Below, one piece after another: positions 11,652-20,541 of a stretch of DNA of 64,000 nt. This stretch comes from Thalassotalea psychrophila (GTDB lineage Bacteria; Pseudomonadota; Gammaproteobacteria; Enterobacterales; Alteromonadaceae), in contig NZ_CP134145.1 in assembly GCF_031583595.1 (NCBI RefSeq), forward strand, positions 3,100,001 to 3,164,000, in the 5' to 3' direction. The translations under genes and the position numbers were made by a program. Each line of letters begins with the position of its first letter. The stretch's first letter is position 1. The notes under the pieces were generated by a model. The model ran no database searches. It saw only the letters and a list, made by a program, of their open reading frames with translations, and was not told the origin of the DNA.

Positions 11652-12998
11652 ATGAATAAAGAAAGTGCGAATAGTTTAACTCGCCGAATAGTAATTGGCA
11701 TGATAGCCGGTATTATTCTAGGCGGTATATTTCAAGCAATGTTACCTAAAGATGGTGACCTTCTGATCCCTCTCTACCTTTTTGATTTTTCAGTACGTGG
11801 CTTCTTCGTCGATGGTATATTCGAAATAGGCGGAAAAATATTTGTATCAAGTTTACAAATGTTAGTGGTCCCTCTGGTTTTTGTATCACTTATTTGCGGT
11901 ACATGTTCACTCAATGACACATCCAAACTTGGTCGCATTGGTGGTAGAGCTGTAGGGTTATACTTAATGACCACAGCTATTGCGATTTCAATCGCTATAT
12001 TAGCAGCCTTGTTAGTAGCGCCAGGTGAAGGTGTAAATATGACCGCTGATGTTACTTATGGTGCAAAAGAAGCGCCATCACTAGCACAAGTTATTATTGA
12101 TATGTTTCCAAGCAACCCATTTGATGCCTTTGTACAAGGTAATATGTTGCAAATTATCGTGTTTGCTTTACTGTTTGGTTTATCTGTTGCATTAGCGGGC
12201 CCGGCTGGCGAACGTGTTGCAAAACTTTTTGAAGACTTCAATGAAGTGATCATGCGCTTAGTTGTTATTTTAATGAACCTTGCCCCTTACGGCGTGTTCT
12301 GTTTAATGACGACTTTATTTGCTGAAATAGAAATGAGCACAATTATAAATTTACTGGCTTACTTCTTATTAGTATTGGGTGTTTTGATTATCCATGCATT
12401 AGTAACTTACCCGGTAATTTTAAAAGCAGTAACCGGTTTAAACCCAATTATTTTCTTGAAGAAAATGCGTACAACTGCCCTATTCGCATTTAGTACGGCA
12501 AGTAGTAACGCTACTATTCCTTCAACAATGAATACAACAACTAAAAAATTAGGTGTCGATAACTCGATTGCCTCATTTACTGTTCCTCTTGGCGCAACTA
12601 TTAACATGGATGGCACCGCAATTATGCAAGGTGTTGCCACAGTGTTTATCGCACAAGTGTTTAACATAGATTTAAGCGTTGGTGACTTCTTAATGGTTAT
12701 TGTAACCGCGACTCTTGCCTCTGTAGGTACAGCAGGTGTTCCTGGTGTTGGTTTAATAATGCTTGCCATGGTATTAGCCCAAGTAGGCTTACCTGTAGAA
12801 GGAATTGGTTTGATCATTGGTGTTGACCGTTTATTAGACATGGTGCGCACCGCAGTAAATATTACAGGTGACTCTATGGTTACAGTAATTGTTGGTAAAT
12901 CTGAAGGTCAATTTGATGAAGAAGTATTTAACTCGGTTGATGACACTAGCCGCGACCGTATTGATTTCCATCACTTGAAAGATCAAAAGCTCGATTAG
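11652..12998 (+). CDS. Dicarboxylate/amino acid:cation symporter (DAACS family)
   Basis: A 448-residue inner-membrane secondary transporter of the glutamate/aspartate/dicarboxylate:H+ or Na+ symporter family (GltP/GltT/DctA/SstT relatives). It has about eight hydrophobic helices. The family signature lies in the C-terminal half: a serine-rich hairpin (FSTASSNATIPST), then the TM7 motif GATINMDGTAIMQG and a second hairpin rich in Ala/Gly (SVGTAGVPGVG). TM8 carries DRLLDMVRTAVNITGD, where the Asp/Arg residues contact the substrate's carboxylate and amino groups. That arrangement favours an acidic amino acid over a pure C4-dicarboxylate, but this is inference. It is monocistronic, with a strong terminator at 13017. 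Confidence 0.9.
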   Translation: MNKESANSLTRRIVIGMIAGIILGGIFQAMLPKDGDLLIPLYLFDFSVRGFFVDGIFEIGGKIFVSSLQMLVVPLVFVSLICGTCSLNDTSKLGRIGGRAVGLYLMTTAIAISIAILAALLVAPGEGVNMTADVTYGAKEAPSLAQVIIDMFPSNPFDAFVQGNMLQIIVFALLFGLSVALAGPAGERVAKLFEDFNEVIMRLVVILMNLAPYGVFCLMTTLFAEIEMSTIINLLAYFLLVLGVLIIHALVTYPVILKAVTGLNPIIFLKKMRTTALFAFSTASSNATIPSTMNTTTKKLGVDNSIASFTVPLGATINMDGTAIMQGVATVFIAQVFNIDLSVGDFLMVIVTATLASVGTAGVPGVGLIMLAMVLAQVGLPVEGIGLIIGVDRLLDMVRTAVNITGDSMVTVIVGKSEGQFDEEVFNSVDDTSRDRIDFHHLKDQKLD

Positions 12999-13016
12999 TT
13001 TTCACTCTATAAACAT

Positions 13017-13046
13017 AAAAAAGGCGCTATATTTAGCGCCTTTTTT
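13017..13046 (+). terminator. Terminator between the symporter gene and tpm
   Basis: A 13-bp perfect stem around GGCGCTA / TAGCGCC with flanking A and T runs and a TATT loop. The symmetric A/T runs let it serve both convergent genes. Confidence 0.9.
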
Positions 13047-13054
13047 GTATCTTA

Positions 13055-13097
13055 TCCTAAGTCCTAAGTCCTAAGTCCTAAGTCCTAAGTCCTAAGT
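13055..13097. repeat. Heptanucleotide tandem array TCCTAAG x6
   Basis: Six perfect copies of TCCTAAG (13055-13096), directly after the symporter terminator and ahead of the tpm stop. It has the same unit length and the same kind of site as the array at 2850. Confidence 0.95.
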
Positions 13098-13105
13098 GAG
13101 AATAG

Positions 13106-13753
13106 TTAGTTTGAAATTATATAAAGCTTTTCAACTAACTTACTTACAGATAATTTTATTCGTGCAAATTTTTGGCCGGTTAAATCTCGTTCTGCTTTCT
13201 TTGTTATCTTATAACCGTCAAATAAACGCATAACTTCATCTTCACTTATTGAAAACGGCGGCCCTTTAATCTCATCTTTAGGAAATTCTAAGGTTAATAA
13301 GAACACTCGAGTATTTTCTTTGATAAAGGTTTTAATATGTTGTACATACTCAACCCGCATAACTTCAGGAAATGCTATTAAAGCAGCGCGGTCATAAATC
13401 CAGTCAAACGGTTGAAATTGTTCAGCACTCAAAGCAAAAAAGTCGCCCTGATAAAGTTCAATATTGCCTTGTTGGTATATATTAAACGACATGGTTTCTT
13501 GTACTTGTGGGGTAAGGTGATTTTCTTGAAAAAAATCTCTACAAGCAACGGCACTTAATTCATTGCCAATCACTTTAAAGCGATCAGCAAAAAATAGTAA
13601 GTCTGAGGTTTTACCGCATAACGGCACAAATACTCGACTATCATTTGGCTCAAGGAAACTTGGAAAGTATTCAACTAATAACGGCTGTAATTCATCTTGG
13701 TGAAAACCGATATGGGTATTATCCCAACAGTCATGCCAAAATTGTTGTTTCAT
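13106..13753 (-). CDS. tpm: Thiopurine S-methyltransferase family protein
   Basis: A 215-residue SAM-dependent methyltransferase. The N-terminal FWHDCWDNTHIGFHQ is the hallmark of bacterial TPMT, which methylates thiopurines and, in several bacteria, selenite and tellurite. The SAM-binding core appears as RVFVPLCGKTSDLLFFAD, with VIGNELSAVA as the second strand and WIYDRAALIAFP as the later motif. The length is the usual ~215. It is transcribed toward the symporter gene, with sohB upstream in the same direction 59 bp away. Confidence 0.94.
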   Translation of the reverse strand: MKQQFWHDCWDNTHIGFHQDELQPLLVEYFPSFLEPNDSRVFVPLCGKTSDLLFFADRFKVIGNELSAVACRDFFQENHLTPQVQETMSFNIYQQGNIELYQGDFFALSAEQFQPFDWIYDRAALIAFPEVMRVEYVQHIKTFIKENTRVFLLTLEFPKDEIKGPPFSISEDEVMRLFDGYKITKKAERDLTGQKFARIKLSVSKLVEKLYIISN

Positions 13754-13812
13754 AATTACCCTATATTACATCGTTATCCTGCATTACTATTGCAATGCAG
13801 GAAAGAAGTGTT

Positions 13813-14844
13813 TTAGCTTGGAAAAATTCGATTGTTTTGCCAAAGTTTGTTCACCACACTTTCTACCGAAACAGAAGCAGCTTTACCAAATTTTTCAGCA
13901 ATGCCTTTTTTAACTTCGTATTTAATGGCTATTACTTTACGCTCTTTGGAAGCTTGCAATAAGTAATCATCACTAGTTTGAATATCATCAACTAAGCCAA
14001 GCTCTTTCGCCTTTAATCCAAACCAATGCTCACCAGTAGCTACTTTAGCAACATCTAATGATGGACGATGCTCACTAACAAACTCTTTAAATAACACGTG
14101 TGTTTCTTCAAGTTCTTCGACAAACTTTTCACGGCCTTTATCAGTATTCTCACCAAACATGGTTACTGTGCGTTTAAATTCACCGGCAGTAAATTGTTCA
14201 AAATCAACATCATGCTTTTTCAATAATTTATTAAAATTAGGTATTTGCGCAATTACGCCAATAGAGCCAAGAATAGCAAACGGTGCAGAAATTATTTTAT
14301 CGGCAACACAGGCCATCATATAACCGCCACTTGCAGCTACTTTATCTACAGAGGCTGTTAATGGAATACCTTGTTGGCGAACTCGGTCAAGTTGCGAAGA
14401 AGCAAGACCGTAACCGTGTACCATTCCGCCGCCACTTTCTAAGCGAACAAACACTTCATCGTCTTTAGTAGCTACCGCTAAAATAGCGCTTATTTCTTCA
14501 CGAAGACTATTTACTTCACGAGCGTCAATACTGCCTTTAAAGTCAACTACGAATAAACGATGCTTGGCTTCACTCTCATTGTTTTTATCAGCTTTTTCTT
14601 GTAGCTTTTGCTGTTTTTTTAATTCTTTTTCGTGCTGCTTAAATTCTTCTTTGCTAAGCAAGTGTTCAGTCATATGATGTTCTACATCTTCAAACTGCTC
14701 AGACAAATCAGTAATGTCTAATTCGCCCTTTTTGTGTTTTTGTTTATGGGCGGCACCTGCGATTGCGGCAATAATAGCAATAACGGCGATAACAAAGGTG
14801 ATTGCTTTGGCAAAAAATAAGCCATATTCATAAAGAAATTCCAA
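13813..14844 (-). CDS. sohB: Inner-membrane peptidase SohB (S49 family)
   Basis: A 343-residue S49 serine peptidase of the signal-peptide-peptidase A clan. An N-terminal membrane helix (residues 10-30, FAKAITFVIAVIAIIAAIAG) is followed by a charged Lys/Glu-rich linker and the SohB N-terminal region. The peptidase domain starts at about residue 95 with LFVVDFKGSIDA. The nucleophile Ser is in KVAASGGYMMACVAD; the general-base Lys is expected in the AGEFKRTVTMFG segment. E. coli SohB suppresses degP loss when overproduced; its natural substrates are unknown. Length matches the family (about 345). The gene stands 126 bp from the lipase gene's stop, with that gene's terminator between. Confidence 0.93.
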   Translation of the reverse strand: MEFLYEYGLFFAKAITFVIAVIAIIAAIAGAAHKQKHKKGELDITDLSEQFEDVEHHMTEHLLSKEEFKQHEKELKKQQKLQEKADKNNESEAKHRLFVVDFKGSIDAREVNSLREEISAILAVATKDDEVFVRLESGGGMVHGYGLASSQLDRVRQQGIPLTASVDKVAASGGYMMACVADKIISAPFAILGSIGVIAQIPNFNKLLKKHDVDFEQFTAGEFKRTVTMFGENTDKGREKFVEELEETHVLFKEFVSEHRPSLDVAKVATGEHWFGLKAKELGLVDDIQTSDDYLLQASKERKVIAIKYEVKKGIAEKFGKAASVSVESVVNKLWQNNRIFPS

Positions 14845-14918
14845 GTAAGTTCTCCTAATACTTGAATGATTAAAATATATATAAATGTATTTTTACATGA
14901 TTAGCTATTCTAAGAAAC

Positions 14919-14946
14919 AAAAAAGGAGGCGAAAGCCTCCTTTTTT
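14919..14946 (-). terminator. Terminator of the VolA-like lipase gene
   Basis: A 12-bp perfect stem AAAAAAGGAGGC / GCCTCCTTTTTT with a GAAA tetraloop, 25 bp past the stop on the minus strand. Confidence 0.92.
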
Positions 14947-14970
14947 AACATGTTTTTTTGTGTCTAATTA

Positions 14971-17436
14971 TTACTTAACAACAGCTTCATCAGTGATCAC
15001 AATAGCTTTGGCTCCAGAGGCAAAGTAAGTTGCTATTTGCATTTGCATCTCTTGAGTGGCTCTTGCACTAAGCTCAGCATCCATAGACTCAGGTCTAGTG
15101 CCAGGCCAAACTAACGAATTATGGTGACCATTCAGGAATTTAACTGCACCAGATATAGTGCCTTCTTCTACCATTGTAGTTTCTGACACTGTAGATAACT
15201 TTAATAATTGATCAATTAGTGGTGTTGAACCAGCTAAAGGAGCGCTTGCTACACTAGTAACAACACCTTGATCAGATAAGTTATCCATATCATCACCAAC
15301 AATTTCGATAGTGTGTAAAGGAGTACCTGTATCTACTAATGTTTTTGCATAGTTCATCATATCAGCAGAATCAGTGATTGTTTGAGCCGCAAATACAAAT
15401 TGTTCAAATGCACCGTTCAATTCACCTAATGCAGGGTTTTCAGATGCTACGAAATCATTCCAAAACGCTTCCATTTGATCAGGTGTAGGTCCGGCTTCAC
15501 CGAAAACACCGTCAACTGCGGCTTTAAAATCAGCAGACTGGCTATAGGCTAAACTAAATTTCGCTAAAGGTCCGAATGATGGAGAGTCCATAACAACATT
15601 AGCAGCTCCACCAGTAGGTGAAACAAGTGATGCATTTTGGATTGCAAATAGAGGGTCAACCATAGGATCAAGAGGAGTATTGGTAAGCGCTAAAAAGTTA
15701 ACACCAGTCATTGCACCAAGAGAGTGACCTAAATAATGAACTTGAGTTGCATCAATAGGAGCATTACTAAAGTTTAAGCCTAAACGTAACGCTAAAGTAT
15801 CGGTAACACTTTGTTTAACATTATCTCGCATTTGTAATAATGCACCAATATTCATGTAAGCAAATGGATTTGCACCAGCTTCTATGTCCATATTGCCATC
15901 CATGTCTAAATCATAGCCACGGCTACCATGCAATGGATGATCAATTGCCACACTGGCAATACCGTTTAATGATAACGCCGCAGTGACCGGTAACATAAAC
16001 TCTTTATTACGGGTAAAACCATGGGCTAAAATAGCCACTGGCCAACCATTCTCAGGAGTTGAGATTTCTTCTAATCCCAAAACATTCACTCTGATATAGT
16101 TTACCATATCAATATCTGGCACTGTCATTTGTACATCGACAGTTTGCAGCTCTTCAGCCACTTTAGGTATTGAGTTATATTTGGTTAGATTTCGTTCTTT
16201 ATCAATGGGCGTATCTATACCATACGCAGATAAATCCCAATTACTAGTTTCCCGTAATGCACCACCACTTAATGCCATACATACGCCGTCATCTTTACTT
16301 TGTGGCTCTGCAGGTATTGCTTCTGGTATTTGACCAGAAAGACCGGCTAGTGTAACACCAGAATCACATAATGCTTTCCATGGCACATTAATTGGTGCCA
16401 TAGGATTTTCCATTGAAGGCTCAGTGAAATAATTAGGAATACTAACTTTTCCGGAATAGAGTTTAGCGGTAGAATATAAACCAAACTGATCTTCACTAAG
16501 AGGAGCAGCTCCTAATTCGGTAAGCATCATATTTAAAGCATCCGCAGCAGTTAAAGTTGTATCTTCAACAATAACTGACGGTGGCGCGAACAGAGCATTT
16601 TCAGTTAATGAAGCTGCTAATAATTGCTTAGTCACATTTAGAACATCACCTACAGACTGAGTAGTCATGGTCATGGTATAAATAATGTCTTCTTTATTAA
16701 GTCCAAAACCTTCAGCTATATTTTCATAACTGTTAGTTAGTTGCTGTAACCCAGCTTGTTGAGGATCGGAAAGTGGCGCAGTCTCAATATCTTGTTTGAT
16801 TATATTATAAGTAACCGAACCATTTATTGATTCACCATTGGTATCTTTTAATTTATTTGTTAATGCAACTATATAACTTGTTCTTGGCTTTAAAGGTTTA
16901 AGCGGAATAATTGCAAGGCTGCTGCCCATAGCTTGCACGAAGTAATCTTCAGTTAATATCAATTCTTCAACCGGTTTACAGCCAACAAGTGGCGCGACTG
17001 CAGCACAATCGGCGTCATCAATACTAGCGCCTAATACAACTTCATAAATAGCTACGGCACCAATATCAAATAATGATGCAGGATCTAATGATACACCATC
17101 AGCAAATTCAAAATTTAATACGAATGGTTGATTAGTTGACCAGCCGTCAAGTGCGTTTGCCGCAACGAATGGGTTAGAAAAGTCAGTAGGATCACCACCA
17201 TTAAGGGGAATATTTAATGTACCGTCTTGGGTATCAATAAACATTAGATCATTTGGTGGAGCAACATCTCCAGCAGCTGGATCAAAACGAACTCTCGATG
17301 CTTTACCAAAACTAGAACTTGTGCCTGTGGCACTTACTTCATTATTTTCTTTTTCTATGTCAGCTATTGTTTCATCGTCACAGCCAGATAAGCCAAGAGC
17401 ACTCGCTATTGCGAGGCCAATTAGTAGTTTTTTCAT
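14971..17436 (-). CDS. VolA/Pla-1-type surface lipoprotein lipase
   Basis: An 821-residue predicted lipoprotein. The signal peptide ends at SGC with Cys19, followed by Asp-Asp-Glu. The N-terminal 250 residues contain the VIRULENCE-factor lipase N-terminal type sequence with SFGKASRVRFDPAAGDVAPPNDLMF. An alpha/beta-hydrolase domain starts near residue 460 (ILAHGFTRNK). The nucleophile elbow is GHSLGAMTG with Ser572, and a late HHNSL near the C-terminus supplies the likely catalytic His. Vibrio cholerae VolA is a surface-exposed lysophosphatidylcholine lipase that feeds exogenous lipid into the cell; Pla-1/cef is its Aeromonas relative. Function here is by analogy. It has its own terminator and a divergent promoter region shared with yciK. 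Confidence 0.88.
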   Translation of the reverse strand: MKKLLIGLAIASALGLSGCDDETIADIEKENNEVSATGTSSSFGKASRVRFDPAAGDVAPPNDLMFIDTQDGTLNIPLNGGDPTDFSNPFVAANALDGWSTNQPFVLNFEFADGVSLDPASLFDIGAVAIYEVVLGASIDDADCAAVAPLVGCKPVEELILTEDYFVQAMGSSLAIIPLKPLKPRTSYIVALTNKLKDTNGESINGSVTYNIIKQDIETAPLSDPQQAGLQQLTNSYENIAEGFGLNKEDIIYTMTMTTQSVGDVLNVTKQLLAASLTENALFAPPSVIVEDTTLTAADALNMMLTELGAAPLSEDQFGLYSTAKLYSGKVSIPNYFTEPSMENPMAPINVPWKALCDSGVTLAGLSGQIPEAIPAEPQSKDDGVCMALSGGALRETSNWDLSAYGIDTPIDKERNLTKYNSIPKVAEELQTVDVQMTVPDIDMVNYIRVNVLGLEEISTPENGWPVAILAHGFTRNKEFMLPVTAALSLNGIASVAIDHPLHGSRGYDLDMDGNMDIEAGANPFAYMNIGALLQMRDNVKQSVTDTLALRLGLNFSNAPIDATQVHYLGHSLGAMTGVNFLALTNTPLDPMVDPLFAIQNASLVSPTGGAANVVMDSPSFGPLAKFSLAYSQSADFKAAVDGVFGEAGPTPDQMEAFWNDFVASENPALGELNGAFEQFVFAAQTITDSADMMNYAKTLVDTGTPLHTIEIVGDDMDNLSDQGVVTSVASAPLAGSTPLIDQLLKLSTVSETTMVEEGTISGAVKFLNGHHNSLVWPGTRPESMDAELSARATQEMQMQIATYFASGAKAIVITDEAVVK

Positions 17437-17695
17437 CTTTTCTCCCCAGAAGAATGTTATATCATCGCTTGCTGTTATTATTTTGTTAGCGAATAGTTAA
17501 TTTATAGTTAACTAGTACGACCAGTTGCATTTTATAAATATAACTTACCGTATCATTTATCAGTTTGCTACATTTTTTTACAACTTCCAACAAATTAAAA
17601 ACAAATCACGGAAAAATTAATTTTTAAAATATTCTCGAAAGCTGCTTTCAGTACAGGTAGAATAGCGCCAATGTAAATTTTTAGACTGATTAACT

Positions 17696-18433
17696 ATGTT
17701 CGATTATCAAGCTCAACCTAACTGCCTGCAAAATAAAACTATTTTAGTAACTGGCGCCGGATCCGGCATTGGTCGCGCCGCAGCCATTAACTACGCAAAA
17801 TTTGGTGCAACCGTGGTTTTACTCGGTAAAACTGTTAAAAAACTTGAGCAAGTTTATGATGAAATATTAAACTTGGGATATCCTGAACCGGCAATTATTC
17901 CTCTTGATATGAAAGGTGCAACTGCTCAACATTACAAAGACATGGTTTCGACGATAGTTGGACAACTTAAGCAAATTGATGGCGCTCTTTTAAATGCTTC
18001 GATATTAGGCGAATTAACACCATTCACTCAAATAAGTGCACAAATTTGGGATGATGTGATGCAGGTAAACCTAAATGCGCAAATGCAGTTGGCACAAGCA
18101 TTAATTCCGGCTATGACTCAATCTAGTTCAGCCTCACTTATTTTTACAACATCAGGTGTAGGTAATCAAGGTCGTGCATTTTGGGGGGCGTACAGCGTTT
18201 CAAAATTTGCTACCGAAGGTATGATGCAAGTTATCGCTGATGAGTATGAAGGTTCAAGCTTACGAGTAAATGCCATTAACCCTGGGGCAACTAAAACAAG
18301 TATGCGTGCTAGCGCCTTTCCAGCTGAAGATAAAAGTTTAATTGCCGAGGCTGACGATATCATGCCGCTTTATTTATACTTGATGAGTGATGATAGCAAA
18401 GCGGTAAATGGCCAACGCCTTAACGCTCAGTAA
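17696..18433 (+). CDS. yciK: YciK-type short-chain dehydrogenase
   Basis: A 245-residue SDR oxidoreductase. The Rossmann motif is TGAGSGIGR (residues 20-28), the NAG-type motif appears as LLNASILG, and the catalytic triad includes Ser in TTSGVGNQGR and YSVSK (Tyr and Lys). The sequence from WDDVMQVNLNAQMQLAQAL to FATEGMMQVIADEYEG and MRASAFPAED follows E. coli YciK closely, as does the length (252). The substrate of YciK is unknown. The gene converges on prmC across a large inverted repeat. Confidence 0.9.
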   Translation: MFDYQAQPNCLQNKTILVTGAGSGIGRAAAINYAKFGATVVLLGKTVKKLEQVYDEILNLGYPEPAIIPLDMKGATAQHYKDMVSTIVGQLKQIDGALLNASILGELTPFTQISAQIWDDVMQVNLNAQMQLAQALIPAMTQSSSASLIFTTSGVGNQGRAFWGAYSVSKFATEGMMQVIADEYEGSSLRVNAINPGATKTSMRASAFPAEDKSLIAEADDIMPLYLYLMSDDSKAVNGQRLNAQ

Positions 18434-18435
18434 CT

Positions 18436-18495
18436 TTTAAAGGGGTCAGTACCCTTTAATTGTTATTGAAATTTAAAGGGTACTGACCCCTTTAA
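18436..18495. repeat. Long inverted repeat (REP/terminator-like) between yciK and prmC
   Basis: Two arms of about 24 bp, 18436-18460 and 18471-18495, are near-perfect reverse complements separated by about 10 bases. Each arm contains AAAGGGGTCAGTACCCTTT, itself partly palindromic. It sits between convergent stops and could terminate both transcripts. GGGGTCAG...CCCTTT hairpins recur as REP-like elements in other gammaproteobacteria, from memory; copy number was not tested. Confidence 0.85.
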
Positions 18496-18501
18496 ATTCC
18501 T

Positions 18502-19383
18502 TTAAGCTTTAATTGCTTTGGTGATCCTAGGATTACCACCAAAGTCGTTAATGGTTTCAACTTCTTCATAGCCATATTCAGCAAACAATTCTTGTACTTT
18601 GTTAGCTTGTTCAAAACCATGTTCTAAATACATTTGGCCATTTTCACATAGGAAATCTCTTCCTACGTTTATGATATGTCTAATATCAGCATAGCCATCA
18701 TCTTTGGCAACCAATGCCGATTTTGGCTCATAGCGTATATCGCCTTCAACTAAGTGCTTATCGTCTTCAGCTATATAAGGTGGGTTTGAAACTATCACGT
18801 TAAAACGTTTATTTGTGTCAATAGCTTTAAACCAATCACTTTGATAAATTTCAACATGGGCCAAATTAAGTTGCTTTGCATTGGTTTGGGCAAGTAGTAC
18901 TGCATCTTGGTTATATTCAACCGCTTCAATTTGCCACTGTTTGTGCTCGCTCGCTAACGCTAAAGCGATTGCTCCCGTGCCAGTACCTAGGTCTAATAAG
19001 GCAAGTTGCTCTGTTGGGTTATTATTTAACACCTCTTCTACTAGAATTTCAGTATCTGGTCTTGGTATTAACGTACATGGAGCTACTAAAAAATCTAATG
19101 ACCAAAACTCGCGTTTACCTGTAATAAAGGCAACAGGCTCACCTTCGACTCTTCGTTTCACAAAACTATCAAATAAAGATATTTGTGTTTCAGTTAGCTG
19201 TTTTTCTGGCCAAGTAATTAAATAACTTATTGGTTTATCAAGCACGGAAGCCAATAAACTCTGACTGTCTACTTTTGCATCATAGTCATTTTCAAATACT
19301 AAAAAGCAGCGTTTCGAATAATCGAAAAGCTGCTTAATAGTAGTTAAACCCGTAATACTCGAGTCTATATTAGTTGTTGGCAA
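18502..19383 (-). CDS. prmC: Release factor glutamine methyltransferase
   Basis: A 293-residue SAM-dependent N5-glutamine methyltransferase that modifies the GGQ glutamine of release factors RF1 and RF2. The catalytic NPPY motif is present as VSNPPYIAEDD, and the SAM-binding motif I as LLDLGTGTGAIALAL. The N-terminal helical substrate-recognition domain occupies residues 1-95. The start is TTG, eight bases after the prfA stop, so the two genes are probably translated from one message. The order hemA-prfA-prmC is the standard gammaproteobacterial operon and pairs the enzyme with its substrate gene. Confidence 0.96.
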   Translation of the reverse strand: MPTTNIDSSITGLTTIKQLFDYSKRCFLVFENDYDAKVDSQSLLASVLDKPISYLITWPEKQLTETQISLFDSFVKRRVEGEPVAFITGKREFWSLDFLVAPCTLIPRPDTEILVEEVLNNNPTEQLALLDLGTGTGAIALALASEHKQWQIEAVEYNQDAVLLAQTNAKQLNLAHVEIYQSDWFKAIDTNKRFNVIVSNPPYIAEDDKHLVEGDIRYEPKSALVAKDDGYADIRHIINVGRDFLCENGQMYLEHGFEQANKVQELFAEYGYEEVETINDFGGNPRITKAIKA

Positions 19384-19391
19384 AATAGTCT

Positions 19392-20480
19392 CTAATTTTG
19401 CTCGGCAAGAGCCGCAAGTTGGTCCGCTTGGTTTTCTTGAAGAATTGGATCAAGTACAAGTTGTAAATTACCTTCAATAACTTCACCCAAGCGATACAGC
19501 GTTAAGTTAATGCGATGATCGGTCATTCGGCCTTGTGGGTAGTTATAAGTACGAATACGCTCAGAGCGATCGCCACTTGCAACTAAGTTGCGACGAGAAG
19601 ACTCTTCTTCACTTCGACGCTTTTCATCTTCAGCTGATTGTAGACGAGCTTGTAATACCGACATCGCTTGCGCGCGGTTTTTATGCTGTGAACGTTGATC
19701 CTGACACTCTACAACAACGCCAGTTGGGATATGGGTGATACGAATAGCCGAATCTGTTTTGTTAACATGCTGACCACCAGCACCTGAGGCACGGAACGTA
19801 TCAACTTTTAAATCAGCTTTATTAATTTCAATCGCTTGTGATTCAGGAATTTCCGGCATTACCACTACAGTACATGCTGAAGTATGAACGCGACCTTGCG
19901 ATTCAGTTTCAGGTACTCGCTGAACACGATGACCGCCACTTTCAAACTTCATTTGGCCATAAACACTATCACCAGCAAGTTTAACGATTATTTCTTTATA
20001 ACCGCCCTGCTCACTTTCATTCATATTCAGAATTTCAGTGCGCCAGCCTTTCTTCTCGGCATAACGAGTATACATACGGTATAAATCACCAGCAAAAATA
20101 GCCGCTTCATCGCCACCAGCACCAGCTCTGATTTCAACAAAGCAGTTATTGTCATCATTAGGATCACGTGGGATCAATAGAATTTGCAAATCGCCGGTTA
20201 ATTTTTCAATTTCAGCTTTAGCATCTTTGTATTCTTCTTGAGCCATTTCTCGCATATCAGGATCTTCATCCTTCATCATGTCTTGTGCCATGGCAAAGTT
20301 ATCTTCGGCTTGCTTATACTCACCAAAAACTCTTGTTACGTCTTCTAACTGCGAAAATTCTTGAGATAAAGCTCTAAATTTGTCTTGATTGCCAATTACT
20401 TCAGGATCAGACAGTAGTGCTTGTACTTCTTCAAAACGTTCTACTATTATTTCAAGCTTTTGATATACAGATTCATTCAT
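19392..20480 (-). CDS. prfA: Peptide chain release factor 1
   Basis: A 362-residue class I release factor that reads UAG and UAA. The peptidyl-hydrolysis GGQ motif is in [16 protein letters not shown], and the codon-recognition PxT motif reads PET within [19 protein letters not shown]2 would carry SPF here, so RF1 is certain. The alpha-helical N-terminal domain is full length. The gene lies 61 bp after hemA. Confidence 0.98.
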   Translation of the reverse strand: MNESVYQKLEIIVERFEEVQALLSDPEVIGNQDKFRALSQEFSQLEDVTRVFGEYKQAEDNFAMAQDMMKDEDPDMREMAQEEYKDAKAEIEKLTGDLQILLIPRDPNDDNNCFVEIRAGAGGDEAAIFAGDLYRMYTRYAEKKGWRTEILNMNESEQGGYKEIIVKLAGDSVYGQMKFESGGHRVQRVPETESQGRVHTSACTVVVMPEIPESQAIEINKADLKVDTFRASGAGGQHVNKTDSAIRITHIPTGVVVECQDQRSQHKNRAQAMSVLQARLQSAEDEKRRSEEESSRRNLVASGDRSERIRTYNYPQGRMTDHRINLTLYRLGEVIEGNLQLVLDPILQENQADQLAALAEQN

Positions 20481-20541
20481 TTAATTATTATCACCAAAAT
20501 GGTTATTTTGTAAGGTTATCTTCAAACAGTTATTGTTTAAT

